The notes: generated from the sequence alone by a model not told the origin. A stretch of DNA of 64,000 bases from Acidobacteriota bacterium (GCA_020199905.1 JAIVJS010000003.1:1-64000); one strand, 5' to 3'. Positions 29,422 through 37,684 are shown, counted from the stretch's first letter. Numbers and translations are program-made.

Positions 29422-31149
29422 TCAACGTTCGACGCTTTCTCCTCCCACCTCATCGAAGCCTCGGAAACGCTCGTGCCTCTCCCGGCGAATCTCCGACGTC
29501 TCCGCTTCGACCCACGGCAGCGGAAAGCCGAAGTGCCTCAGCGTGCGGCTGGAGATCTCGAGCGACGTCTCGAATTCTTCCGCGACGACCTCGTCGGCCC
29601 CGAGCGCGGCGAGCTCCGGGATCTCGGTCAAATACCGGGTGCGCGCGATCAGGAACAGGCCCGGCGCGAGGTCCCGGCAGAGTCGCACCGCGCGGCGCGT
29701 CGCCCGGGGGTCCGACAGCAGGATGAGCGCGGCGCGCGCCCGCTCGATCCCGCAATGCCGCAGAACGCTGTCGTTCGAGGCGTCCCCGTACTCGACCGCG
29801 AGGCCCTTGCCGCGCGCCCGGGCGACGCGCTCGGGGTTCAACTCGAGGATCCGGAACGGGATCTTCGAGCGGCCGAGAACGCGGGCGAGTGTCTCTCCCG
29901 TGTGGCCGAACCCGAGGATGACGACGTGCCCCTCGACCGCCGCGTCTCCGGCGGCCGCCGCCTTCGATTCGGGCGCGCCTCGGGCTCCGCCCACGAGCCT
30001 CTGCGCGATGCCGTGGCTCGCCTCGAAGAGGAACGGAGTCGCGATCATCGACGCGATGGCAGCCGCGAGGATCGCCTGGTACTCGCCCCGGTCAATCCCC
30101 CCGGCCAAGTGCGCCGCGGACAAAAGCACGAACGAGAACTCGCCAATCTGCGCGAGCGAGATGCCGACGACGACCGCGACCCGGGCGCCGTAACCGAGGA
30201 GAAGGACCGGGAGGGCTCCCAGCACCGCCTTCCCGACGAGCACGAAGGCGAGGAAGGACGCGACGGCGACCGGACGATTCAGGAGGACGCGCGGATCGAA
30301 CAGCATCCCGACGGAGACGAAAAAGAGCGCGCTGAACGCGTCCCGAAACGGCGCGACGTCCGCCACCGCCTGGTGCCCGAACTCGGACTCGGAGACGACG
30401 AGCCCGGCGAGAAAGGCGCCGAGCGCCAGCGACAGGCCGGCGGCCGCGGTGCCGAGCGCGGTTCCGAACACGAGGAGGAGAACGGCCAGCGTGAAGAGCT
30501 CCTTCTGGCGGGTCCTCACCATGGCGGCCAGAAGGCGGGGGACGATCTTGCGCGCGGCGACCGCGATGACGATCACGGTCACGGCCGCCTTGCCGAGGGC
30601 CAGGGCGAGCGCGCCGACGCCCAGGCTGCCCTTCGAGGACAGCGGGGCCACGAGGAGCATCATCGGCACGACCATCAGGTCCCCGAACAGGTTGATCCCG
30701 ACGAGAAAGCGGCCGTGGGGCGCGTCCGTCTCGCCGCGATCCATCAGCAGCTTGAGCAGGATCACCGTCGTGCAGGTGACGACCAGGAAACCGAAGAGCA
30801 CGCCCCGCGAAACCGGCTCGCCGAGGACGGCCGCTATCCCGGCGGCGAACGCGATTACGCCGAAGAACTGAACGGGCCCCGCGATCCAGACGATCCGCCC
30901 GAGCCGCCGGATGCTCGACACGGAGAGGTCGAGCCCGACCGTGAACAGCAGGAGCACGACACCCACCTCGGCCAGCGTCTCGACGGCGGAGACGTCCCTG
31001 ACCAGGCCGAGCCCGTACGGGCCGAGCAGGATCCCGGCCGCGAGGAAGCCGACGAGCGGCGGCTGCCGGACGCGCTGGACGAGCCACGCCGCCGCGAGGG
31101 CGGCGAGCAGGACGAGGGCGAGCGGGCCCAGGAACGCCGGCGTCGACAC
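29422..31149 (-). CDS. Kef-type cation:proton antiporter with RCK (TrkA-N) domain
   Basis: A 575-residue CPA2 antiporter, likely K+/H+. The membrane domain has about 12 hydrophobic segments. It includes PPLVGFLAAGILLGPYGLGL near 30-49, LLLFTVGLDLS, TCTTVILLKLLMDRGETDAP, and ISLAQIGEFSFVLLSAAHLAGG, where Gln-Ile-Gly-Glu-Phe is typical of Kef proteins. From about 412 a cytosolic RCK domain follows: VVILGFGHTGETLARVL, a Rossmann NAD(H)-binding fold, with a linked ELNPERV acidic end. The start is GTG 31149, six nt after a TAGAGT box and without a ribosome site. It is convergent with hemL and transcribed away from the POT gene. Confidence 0.92.
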   Translation of the reverse strand: MSTPAFLGPLALVLLAALAAAWLVQRVRQPPLVGFLAAGILLGPYGLGLVRDVSAVETLAEVGVVLLLFTVGLDLSVSSIRRLGRIVWIAGPVQFFGVIAFAAGIAAVLGEPVSRGVLFGFLVVTCTTVILLKLLMDRGETDAPHGRFLVGINLFGDLMVVPMMLLVAPLSSKGSLGVGALALALGKAAVTVIVIAVAARKIVPRLLAAMVRTRQKELFTLAVLLLVFGTALGTAAAGLSLALGAFLAGLVVSESEFGHQAVADVAPFRDAFSALFFVSVGMLFDPRVLLNRPVAVASFLAFVLVGKAVLGALPVLLLGYGARVAVVVGISLAQIGEFSFVLLSAAHLAGGIDRGEYQAILAAAIASMIATPFLFEASHGIAQRLVGGARGAPESKAAAAGDAAVEGHVVILGFGHTGETLARVLGRSKIPFRILELNPERVARARGKGLAVEYGDASNDSVLRHCGIERARAALILLSDPRATRRAVRLCRDLAPGLFLIARTRYLTEIPELAALGADEVVAEEFETSLEISSRTLRHFGFPLPWVEAETSEIRRERHERFRGFDEVGGESVER

Positions 31150-31155
31150 GCCGGC

Positions 31156-31161
31156 ACTCTA
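31156..31161 (-). promoter_or_regulatory. -10-like box TAGAGT, leaderless promoter candidate for the Kef gene
   Basis: On the minus strand GTAGAGTGCC has exactly 6 nt between the hexamer and GTG 31149, leaving no room for a ribosome site. It is one of several such boxes in the window. Confidence 0.45.
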
Positions 31162-31290
31162 CTCCGGCGGGAATGCGCGCCCCGGGCCGGCTCCTTCTGG
31201 ATGCCGGGAGAGGCATCGGTCTGGTAGCCTCTGTCGAACGATCCAGGCGGCAGAGAGGCCCGAGCGACAGGCCCCGAAGGGAGCGTACAG

Positions 31291-32850
31291 ATGGCGATGA
31301 ACACGGTCGCGGCAACCGAGAAGCAGTGGCTCGGGCATCCGCGCGGCCTCTCGACGCTGTTCTTCACCGAGATGTGGGAGCGGTTCAGCTACTACGGGAT
31401 GCGCGGGCTCCTCATCCTCTTCCTGGTGGCGTCCGTTCAGACCGGCGGCTTCGGCCTGACCGACAGGTCCGCCGCGGCCATCTACGGCCTCTACACCGGT
31501 TTCGTGTACCTGATGGCGCTTCCCGGAGGGTGGGTCGCCGACCGCATTCTCGGCCAGCGCAACGCGGTGTTCGTCGGCGGGTGCATCATCGCGGCCGGCC
31601 ATTTCTCCATGGCCATTCCAAGCGTCCCGACGTTCTACGGCGGCCTCGTTCTCATCGTCATCGGGACGGGCCTTCTGAAACCCAACGTCAGCGCGATGGT
31701 GGGCGACCTCTATCCGGTCGGCAGCCCGCGCCGGGACGCCGGCTTCTCCGTGTTCTATTCGGGGATCAACGTCGGCGCGCTCGTCGGCCCGCTGATCTGC
31801 GGATTCCTCGGCGAGCGCGTGAACTGGCACCTGGGGTTCTCGGCGGCGGGCATCGGCATGGTCCTCGGACTCATTCAGTACAAGCTGGGCGCGAAATACC
31901 TCGGGAAGGCGGGAATCCGCCGTTCCGAGGAGACGACGACCACGGCCGACCGGAGAGCGCGCCGGAGCCTGGCGATCGGCGCGGCGGTGGTGATCGGCGT
32001 GGTCGCGATCATGATCGCGCTCCACGCAACGGGCGCCGTCCGGATGAACCTCTACGACATCGCGAAGGGCACCGGATACTTCATGCTGGGTCTCGCCATC
32101 CTTTACTTCTCCTCACTCCTGCTCTTCGCGAAAATCAGCGGGGCCGAGAAGAAACGGATCGGGGTGATCTTCATCTTCTTCATGGCCGCCGTCCTCTTCT
32201 GGGCGGGGTTCGAGCAGGCGGGGTCCTCGATGAATCTCTTCAGCGACCGCCTCATGAACCGCGACCTCTTCGGCAAGACGATCCCGACGTCCTGGTACCA
32301 GTCGGTCAACTCGATGTTCCTGATCGTGCTCGCGCCGGTCTTCGGCGCCCTGTGGATCAAGCTCGGACGGCGCCAGCCCTCGACGGCGGCGAAGATGGGA
32401 TTCGGTTTGCTGTTTCTCGCCGTGGGATTCCTCGTGCTCGCTCTCGGCGCCTCCTACGCGGTGGGCGGCGTGAAAGTGAGCATGATGTGGATGATCATGA
32501 CCTATCTGCTCCACACCGCCGGGGAGTTGTGCCTCTCGCCGGTGGGCCTGTCGAGCGTGACGAAGCTCGCCCCGAAGAAGCTGGCGGGGCAGCTCATGGG
32601 CACCTGGTTCATGGGGACGGCGCTCGGCAATCTGATCGCCGGACTCGCGGCGGGCGGCTTCGAGGGAATGGGCGTCCCGGAGCTCTTCGCCGCCGTGGCG
32701 AAAGTCACCGGCGTCGCGGGCCTCATCCTCCTGATCTTCGCGAAGCCCATCCGGCGGCTCGTCGGGGGCGCCGAAGACAACGTCGACGAGACGGCGACCC
32801 CCGCGGCGGCCACCGCCGTCCGCGAAGGCGCGCTGCCTGCCGAAAGCTGA
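31291..32850 (+). CDS. POT/PTR2 family proton-dependent oligopeptide transporter
   Basis: A 519-residue major-facilitator protein of the POT family, importing di/tripeptides with protons. The proton-coupling motif ExxERFxYYG appears as EMWERFSYYGMRG near 27-39. The PTR2 signature region is GTGLLKPNVSAMVGDLYP near 127-144, followed by AGFSVFYSGINVGALVGP. The helix-10 segment FWAGFEQAGSSMNLFSD and the helix-11 region TAGELCLSPVGLSSVTKLAP are typical. A central loop is basic. GAAGGGAGCG lies before the ATG. A C-terminal tail rich in Ala/Thr follows the last helix. No peptidase gene is adjacent. Confidence 0.94.
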   Translation: MAMNTVAATEKQWLGHPRGLSTLFFTEMWERFSYYGMRGLLILFLVASVQTGGFGLTDRSAAAIYGLYTGFVYLMALPGGWVADRILGQRNAVFVGGCIIAAGHFSMAIPSVPTFYGGLVLIVIGTGLLKPNVSAMVGDLYPVGSPRRDAGFSVFYSGINVGALVGPLICGFLGERVNWHLGFSAAGIGMVLGLIQYKLGAKYLGKAGIRRSEETTTTADRRARRSLAIGAAVVIGVVAIMIALHATGAVRMNLYDIAKGTGYFMLGLAILYFSSLLLFAKISGAEKKRIGVIFIFFMAAVLFWAGFEQAGSSMNLFSDRLMNRDLFGKTIPTSWYQSVNSMFLIVLAPVFGALWIKLGRRQPSTAAKMGFGLLFLAVGFLVLALGASYAVGGVKVSMMWMIMTYLLHTAGELCLSPVGLSSVTKLAPKKLAGQLMGTWFMGTALGNLIAGLAAGGFEGMGVPELFAAVAKVTGVAGLILLIFAKPIRRLVGGAEDNVDETATPAAATAVREGALPAES

Positions 32851-32883
32851 CCGACAGAGTCGGCCCGGTCGTCTCGCCTCTCT

Positions 32884-33279
32884 TCAGAACTTCGCGACGA
32901 GCGCGGCGGACGTGATGGTGTCCGTCTTCTTCTTTCCCGGCACCGGCTCGTTCAGCGTGAGCCAGGCGTAGGAGAGCTTCACCGAGAGGACCGTCGTGAC
33001 GCCCGCGCCGAGCGAGACCTTGTTGGCGAACCGCCAGTCCTTCGAGTCGCTGAGGTCCTCGACGAAGGATGCCTCTTCCGAGAACTCGCTGGTCTTCGAC
33101 AGCTTCCACTTGTACTCGAGCGCGGCGCGCGCCGTCGCGAAGTCCCGCGTCTCGATTCCGGCGGGAACGGGGAGGATCCGCCGCTCGGTCGTGTACCCGA
33201 GGCCGCGCTCCACCTTGAGCGAGTGCGGGTCGGCCGAGAAGAAACTGCCACGTTGGGCCCGACCCCCGCGGCCCCGTCG
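32884..33279 (-). pseudogene. DUF481 outer-membrane beta-barrel protein, 5'-truncated
   Basis: Only the C-terminal about 115 residues of a DUF481 (YdiY-like, salt-induced outer-membrane) protein remain. SLKVERGLGYTTERRI, FATARAALEYKWKLSKTSEF, NKVSLGAGVTTVLSVKLSYA and a final TDTITSAALVAKF, with an aromatic last residue as outer-membrane barrels require, are all recognisable. Homology (SFFSADPHSLKV) extends upstream of the only possible start, GTG 33213. It then runs in the same frame straight into the TGA that ends the neighbouring membrane-protein gene (33280-33282). No signal peptide or N-terminal strands exist. The family is usually about 250 residues, so more than half is missing. Confidence 0.65.
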
Positions 33280-34359
33280 TCAGGGGCCGTCGCGGGGAGG
33301 CGGGGCGGGCACGGCCCGAGCGGGATTCAGCAAACGCGCGGCAAACGGGCGCACCACGACCCCGAGCGCGCTGCCCCGCGGCCTCCCGGCGGAAATGTCC
33401 CGGCAGCGTGCGGCCTGCTCCGCGCAGAGGGCCGTGCCCGCGAGCAGCCACGCGAGGTCGGCCGCTTGCGCGGCGTGCCCCGCAAAAGCGGCGGCCGAAG
33501 CGAGAACGTTCAACGCCCCGACGAGGAAGAGAAGCCCCGCCGTCAGGCGTCCCCACTTGAGCGCGTCGAAATCGTGGTGGCGCTCGAGCTCCCGCTGATC
33601 GGCGCGGGACAGAAGCGACAGGGCTGGCTCGAGAAGTCGGAACAGCTCCTCGTCCGTCAACCCTGGCGCTGGTCGCGCCGCTCCCACGGCCGCGGGCGGA
33701 CGGCGCCTCTTTCGGATCGCGAGAGCCGCCCGATGAAACAGCACGCCCGCGACGGAGCCCATGGGGTGACCCGCGATCCATGCGCTTCCGATCCTCACCG
33801 CGGACTCGGCGGCGAGAAAAATCGACAGGGCGAGCGGAAGCGTCCAGGGAAACACCGGCGGTCCGCCGAAGAGGCCGACGATGTGAGAGAGGAGCCCGAG
33901 CGAGCCGACGATGAAGAGGGGGAGCGCCGAGACGACGGTCATCGCCAACGCGGGCGCGCCGATCTCCGACTCGAGCCGTTCCTGAACGGCGCCCGGAAGA
34001 TGCCCGATCAGCGGAGAGAAGAGGATCGCGAGACGCCGCTCGCGGACCGAGTCGACCCTTCGGACCCGCTCGGAGGACCGCGCCTCTTCGGCCGGAGCGT
34101 CGTACGCCTCCAGGACGCGGATCGCATGCCGCTCCTCCCAGGGGCCGAGCCGGTAGCGGACCCCGCCGCTGGCGAGCGGGCTTGCCTCGATCACCTCGTA
34201 GATCGCCTCGCGCCACCGCACGGCGGTGCCGGGATGCTCCGCCCGTGTCGTCGTGCGGACCCCGCGACCCGCCCAATTCTTGGAGACCGCACACGTGAGA
34301 GCCACCGACCCGTCGGGCAACAGCTCCGCGACATCCGAACCGAAAGCAGAAGGGACCAT
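33280..34359 (-). CDS. hypothetical membrane protein
   Basis: A 359-residue protein I do not recognise as a named family. Residues about 1-90 form a soluble domain (VAELLPDGSVALTCAV, WREAIYEVIEASP, GGVRYRLGPWEERHAIRVLE) that looks like a small beta-rich unit. About 115-185 hold hydrophobic helices (PALAMTVVSALPLFIVGSLG, PLALSIFLAAESAVRI). After a basic linker, two more hydrophobic segments follow (AGLLFLVGALNVLASAAAFA, WLLAGTALCAEQAARC). The end, rich in Pro/Arg, sits against the cut end of the DUF481 remnant, so its own last residues may also be altered. It is divergent from the udgX gene. Confidence 0.6.
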   Translation of the reverse strand: MVPSAFGSDVAELLPDGSVALTCAVSKNWAGRGVRTTTRAEHPGTAVRWREAIYEVIEASPLASGGVRYRLGPWEERHAIRVLEAYDAPAEEARSSERVRRVDSVRERRLAILFSPLIGHLPGAVQERLESEIGAPALAMTVVSALPLFIVGSLGLLSHIVGLFGGPPVFPWTLPLALSIFLAAESAVRIGSAWIAGHPMGSVAGVLFHRAALAIRKRRRPPAAVGAARPAPGLTDEELFRLLEPALSLLSRADQRELERHHDFDALKWGRLTAGLLFLVGALNVLASAAAFAGHAAQAADLAWLLAGTALCAEQAARCRDISAGRPRGSALGVVVRPFAARLLNPARAVPAPPPRDGP

Positions 34360-34563
34360 GGGAGATTTTCACCGAGGGTAGCAAACAGACGGCGAAAGGC
34401 GAAGTGGATCCGCCTGGCCTCCTTTCGGGCTTTCGATTCCCGATCCGTTGACCGCGGAGTACCGCGGCCCTCTCGCTCCCGCTGGTCGCTCGGGTCCCGT
34501 TTTCCGTTTCCCGGCCCTCGCCTGCCGCCTACCGCCCGGCACATCTCGTGCTTCGCCCCTCGC
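34360..34563. other. divergent intergenic gap with repeat units
   Basis: No gene seen. It holds CCCGTTTTCCGTTTCCCGG at 34496-34514 (reverse of the GGGAAACG family), CCGCCTACCGCC at 34525-34536 and TTCGATTCCCGATCCG at about 34432. Promoters for the divergent membrane-protein and udgX genes must lie here; TACCCT at about 34378 (minus strand) is a weak candidate. Confidence 0.4.
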
Positions 34564-35202
34564 GTGGTCAGAGGCATCCCCGAAACCGCCGCTCCGTTGA
34601 TTCCTCCCCGCCCGACTCTGCCGAAGCTCCGCGAGGCGGCGGCAGCCTGCCGCGCGTGCGATCTCTGGCGGCGCGGGACGCAGACGGTGTTCGGCGAGGG
34701 AGGCCGCTCCGCGCGGCTCGTCCTGGTCGGCGAACAGCCCGGCGACCGGGAGGACCTCGAGGGACGCCCGTTCGTCGGTCCCTCCGGCCAGCTCCTGGAC
34801 GCCGCGCTCGGAGAAGCGGGAATCGACCGGAAGCTGGCGTACGTCACGAATGCGGTGAAGCACTTCAAGTGGGAGCCGCGGGGAAAGAAGCGGATCCACC
34901 AGAAGCCGAACGCGGTCGAGATCGCGGCGTGCCGGCCGTGGCTCGACGCCGAGCTCGCCGTCCTCCGGCCGGAGGTCCTCGTCTGTCTCGGCGCGACCGC
35001 GGCGCAGGCACTGCTCGGCAGGACGTTCCGCGTCACGAAGAGCCGCGGCGCTCTGATCCCTTCGCCGCTCGCCCCTCACGTCATCGCGACCGTGCACCCG
35101 TCTTCCATCCTTCGCGCGCCGGACGAGGCCGCGCGCCGGCGGGAAAGAGAGATGTTCGTCCGGGATCTCCGCTTCGCGGCCCGCTATCTCGCTCGCGCAT
35201 GA
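34564..35202 (+). CDS. udgX: UdgX-type uracil-DNA glycosylase (4Fe-4S, covalent uracil-DNA binder)
   Basis: A family 4-related uracil-DNA glycosylase. Motif A is GEQPGDREDLEGRPFVGPSG and motif B VHPSSILR. A loop absent from ordinary family 4 enzymes reads GKKRIHQKP (near residues 106-114). In Mycobacterium smegmatis UdgX the matching KRRIH loop carries the His that bonds covalently to uracil-excised DNA; the R-I-H core is present here. CRACDL near the start and CRPW further on supply cluster cysteines. UdgX traps rather than releases the abasic site and then needs repair by recombination. The start is uncertain: GTG 34564 (used here) or TTG 34597; no ATG is in frame. Confidence 0.88.
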   Translation: MVRGIPETAAPLIPPRPTLPKLREAAAACRACDLWRRGTQTVFGEGGRSARLVLVGEQPGDREDLEGRPFVGPSGQLLDAALGEAGIDRKLAYVTNAVKHFKWEPRGKKRIHQKPNAVEIAACRPWLDAELAVLRPEVLVCLGATAAQALLGRTFRVTKSRGALIPSPLAPHVIATVHPSSILRAPDEAARRREREMFVRDLRFAARYLARA

Positions 35203-35266
35203 AGGAGCTCCGCCGCGACTGGCGTTTCCCTCCGCCGAGCTGTTAGCATTTCCCCGGAGGATTTCT

Positions 35267-35497
35267 CTGGCACCCGCTATCGAACTGCAGGCCGGGCTGG
35301 CGCAGGAGCGCTGGCGAAAAGCCGTCGACGCCCTGTGGCGCGAGGTGCTGTACTACCGCCGTCTGAGGCTCGCGGACCGCGAGCGCGAACGCGCGGAACG
35401 CCGTCTCCGGAACTTGAGGCGCATCGTGCGCCGGGCCCTCTCCGAGTATCACCGTCTTCAGATCGAGGCTTCGCCCGACGGGTCATCCCGCCCCTGA
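35267..35497 (+). CDS. small Arg-rich helical protein, probable CTG start
   Basis: A 76-codon ORF with no ATG/GTG/TTG near its 5' end. A good ribosome site, CCGGAGG (35254-35260), lies six bases before CTG 35267. The product (LAPAIELQAGLAQERW, then ALWREVLYYRRLRLADRERE, RAERRLRNLRRIVRRALS) is a highly charged, heptad-like Arg/Leu/Glu helix, suggesting a coiled coil or a nucleic-acid-binding helix. A TTAGCAT box sits 10-20 nt upstream of the ribosome site. It is followed after 22 nt by the ACT-domain gene. No family is recognised. The helical bias and ribosome site support a real gene, but the unusual start keeps confidence low. Confidence 0.4.
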   Translation: MAPAIELQAGLAQERWRKAVDALWREVLYYRRLRLADRERERAERRLRNLRRIVRRALSEYHRLQIEASPDGSSRP

Positions 35498-35519
35498 GCC
35501 GCCTCGAAAAAGCTCGGGG

Positions 35520-35939
35520 GTGATCGTGACCGGCGCGACTCCCGCATCGTCCGTTCCCGCGTGGAAAAAGCTCTCGTGGGTCCCGGGCGTCTTCGCGGTG
35601 TGCCGCCTTCCGCCGCAATCGCCCCTCCCGGCATTTCCGAAGGAGACCCTCCTCTACTCCGCGACGCGCACCGATCGCGAAGTGTCGATCGTCTGCGAGG
35701 AGGCCGCCGCGCCGGCCGGCGCCATCTGCGAGTATGGATGGCGAGCTTTGCGCCTGGCGGGGCCGATCCCGTTCACGGTGACCGGGGTGATCGCCGCGGT
35801 GTCGGCGCCCCTCGCCCGCGCCCGGCTCTCGATGTTCGTGTTCTCGACCTACGACACGGACTATGTCCTGGTCCGCGCCTCCGACGCGCAGGCGGCTCGC
35901 GAGGCGCTCGAGAGCGACGGATTCCAAATCGAGCCCTGA
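35520..35939 (+). CDS. ACT domain-containing protein
   Basis: A 139-residue protein made of two ACT-like halves, of the stand-alone ACT/DUF2241-like group. The segment EVSIVCEEAAAP then WRALRLAGPIPFTVTGVIAA, followed by LARARLSMFVFSTYDTDYVL and a final AAREALESDGFQI, is typical; the motif with FxSTYDTDY near 107-116 is the family's strongest mark. Such proteins are thought to sense amino acids, but no ligand is established for this one. The start is GTG 35520 or GTG 35526. It may be co-transcribed with the small helical ORF 22 nt upstream. Confidence 0.85.
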   Translation: MIVTGATPASSVPAWKKLSWVPGVFAVCRLPPQSPLPAFPKETLLYSATRTDREVSIVCEEAAAPAGAICEYGWRALRLAGPIPFTVTGVIAAVSAPLARARLSMFVFSTYDTDYVLVRASDAQAAREALESDGFQIEP

Positions 35940-35948
35940 CCGGGCGCT

Positions 35949-36299
35949 CTACTCCCGGAAGCTCTCCCGGCCAAACGGCTGCCATCCCGCGTTGGCGGAG
36001 GCCAGGAGTTTTTCGAGCCCGCCATCCTTGTCGGCGCTCTCGCGGAACTTCGGATCCGAGTGGTAGCGGCAGATGTCGAAGAGCGATTGCAAACCGGCCA
36101 GCACGGGAGCGGCATCGAGCCCCGCGTCGGGCAGGCCGCGCGTCGCGTTGACGGCGGCGAGAATGCGCCGCGCGTCCTCCGGGGTCGTCAGGACGCCCAC
36201 CAGACGTCCCTGGGCGTCCATGACCATCCGCGGGTCCTTCCGGTCGGAGGTCCACGGCTCGGGCGAATGCGCGCGGGGCGGAGCGGGCTCTGGGGCCAT
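35949..36299 (-). CDS. hypothetical protein with phage-like NARRIV-type motif
   Basis: A 116-residue protein. Its middle, MVMDAQGRLVGVLTTPEDAR, then RILAAVNATRGLPDAGLDA, resembles the short domain found in many phage and plasmid proteins with the pattern NARRIVACVNAC.GIPTE, whose function is unknown. A Pro-rich N-terminus and a C-terminal half with ICRYHSDPKFRESADKDGG show no catalytic motif. It is convergent with the ACT-domain gene and divergent from the YVTN gene. No ribosome site is obvious. Its phage-like core may hint at acquired DNA, which fits the tRNA-linked island that follows, but this is speculative. Confidence 0.6.
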   Translation of the reverse strand: MAPEPAPPRAHSPEPWTSDRKDPRMVMDAQGRLVGVLTTPEDARRILAAVNATRGLPDAGLDAAPVLAGLQSLFDICRYHSDPKFRESADKDGGLEKLLASANAGWQPFGRESFRE

Positions 36300-36378
36300 C
36301 TCGTTTTCCTCCTGTCTTGTGGTGGCTTGGCCGGGTGGTGGATCCGATTATGCGCCCGGCCCGCCGCCGGACGATTGG

Positions 36379-36384
36379 TAGGAT
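36379..36384 (+). promoter_or_regulatory. -10-like box TAGGAT, leaderless promoter candidate
   Basis: GGTAGGATCGCGCT ends exactly at ATG 36391, leaving 6 nt between hexamer and start codon and no ribosome site. It fits a leaderless mRNA for the YVTN protein. Confidence 0.45.
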
Positions 36385-36390
36385 CGCGCT

Positions 36391-37467
36391 ATGTGGAAAT
36401 CGACACGGCTCGGACTCGCTCTGGCTCTCGCGGTTTTCGCTCACTCGCTGCCGGCTCAGACACCGCCTCCGGCGTCCGCTGCCGCCCGGACGTCGCCGGC
36501 GGCCCCGGAGTACACGCTGACCGACCGGATTCCCATGCCGGGCGACACGGGATGGGACTACCTGACGTTCGACGCTCCCTCCCATCGCCTCTACGTCTCG
36601 CGCGGCGACCGCGTCCTCGCGATCGACGCGAACAGCAAGAAGGTCGTGGGCGAGATCGCGCCCACCGCGGGAGTCCACGGGATCGCCCTCGCGCCCGGGC
36701 TCGACCGCGCGTTCACGAGCAACGGACGCTCCGCCAGCGTCACGGTCTTTTCGCCTTCGAACCTTTCCGTCGTGGGAGAGGTCAAGGGAACGGGCGAAAA
36801 CCCGGATGCGATCCTCTACGACTCCGCGAGCGGCCGGGTCTTCACCTTCAACGGACGGGGGAAGAGCGCGACCGCGATCAATGCGAAGACGCTCGCGATC
36901 GAAGGGACCGTTCCCCTCGGCGGAAAGCCGGAGGGGCCGGCGTCGGATGGCGCGGGCCGGATCTTCGTCAACATCGAGGACACGAACACGCTGGCCGTCA
37001 TCGACTCGCGCACGCTCACAGTGACGGCGCGCTGGCCCCTCGCTCCCTGCGACGAACCGACCGGGCTCTCCCTCGACGCCGCCCACAAACGGCTCTTCGT
37101 GGGCTGCCACAACAAGCTCATGATGGTCGTGGACTCCGCGACCGGCCGCATCGTGACGTCGCTGCCGATCGGAGAAGGCGTCGACGGAACGGCCTTCGAT
37201 CCCGCGACCGGGCTCGCCTATGCGTCCAACGGCGATGGAACGCTGACCGTCGTCCACGAGGACTCGGCGGACTCCTTTCGCGTGATCCAGAACGTCGCGA
37301 CCCAGCGGGGCGCTCGGACGCTGGCGCTCGATCCCGTGACCCACAGGGTCTATCTCGTCACCGCGCAGTTCGGGCCGCCGCCTTCGCCGACCGCCGAGCG
37401 GCCCAACCCGCGTCCGCCGATGCTGCCGGGAACGGCCGTGGTCCTGATCGTTTCGCCGAAGACGTAG
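36391..37467 (+). CDS. secreted YVTN/YncE-like beta-propeller protein
   Basis: A 358-residue protein with a signal peptide (WKSTRLGLALALAVFAHSLP, cut after AQ) and a seven-bladed propeller of the YVTN/YncE class. Repeating blade motifs are HRLYVSRGDRVLAIDANSKK, GLDRAFTSNGRSASVTVFSP, GRVFTFNGRGKSATAINAKT, GRIFVNIEDTNTLAVIDSRT, KRLFVGCHNKLMMVVDSATG, LAYASNGDGTLTVVHEDSAD and HRVYLVTAQFGPPPS, spaced about 42 residues. A Pro-rich linker precedes the propeller. Such proteins are periplasmic and often bind partners or metals; YncE-like members bind DNA in vitro, but no specific role can be assigned. It is the last gene before the tRNA-Lys. Confidence 0.88.
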   Translation: MWKSTRLGLALALAVFAHSLPAQTPPPASAAARTSPAAPEYTLTDRIPMPGDTGWDYLTFDAPSHRLYVSRGDRVLAIDANSKKVVGEIAPTAGVHGIALAPGLDRAFTSNGRSASVTVFSPSNLSVVGEVKGTGENPDAILYDSASGRVFTFNGRGKSATAINAKTLAIEGTVPLGGKPEGPASDGAGRIFVNIEDTNTLAVIDSRTLTVTARWPLAPCDEPTGLSLDAAHKRLFVGCHNKLMMVVDSATGRIVTSLPIGEGVDGTAFDPATGLAYASNGDGTLTVVHEDSADSFRVIQNVATQRGARTLALDPVTHRVYLVTAQFGPPPSPTAERPNPRPPMLPGTAVVLIVSPKT

Positions 37468-37500
37468 GGCAACGCCGGTCGAGGTCGGCAACCGTTGTCT

Positions 37501-37506
37501 TAGAAT
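37501..37506 (+). promoter_or_regulatory. -10-like box TAGAAT before a small ORF
   Basis: CTTAGAATTGCGGCT with 7 nt between the hexamer and GTG 37514. It has the same spacing as the boxes at 9301 and 36379, so a leaderless transcript is possible. Confidence 0.4.
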
Positions 37507-37513
37507 TGCGGCT

Positions 37514-37684
37514 GTGGAGCGAGCGCGCGCCACACTCGGCACGGCCGGCACGATCCACTGCGGAACGACGACCGAGTTCGACGACGACATCCTGTACGGC
37601 AACGGCACGTTCATCCAGTGGCCGAGGGCTCAGAGGAGCAGGGGAGCCGCGCTCCGCGGGCTCCAGGGCGGGCGCGGGCGCTGA
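37514..37684 (+). CDS. hypothetical 56-residue ORF (possibly truncated)
   Basis: GTG start 7 nt after a TAGAAT box. The product begins VERARATLGTAGTIHCGTTT and continues EFDDDILYGNGTFIQWP. This middle looks like real protein (acidic-aromatic balance), but the last 20 residues are Arg/Gly-rich and look like frame noise. I do not recognise it. It could be the intact 5' end of a gene whose remainder was deleted, since several neighbours show such losses. It ends 22 nt before the tRNA-Lys. Confidence 0.35.
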   Translation: MERARATLGTAGTIHCGTTTEFDDDILYGNGTFIQWPRAQRSRGAALRGLQGGRGR

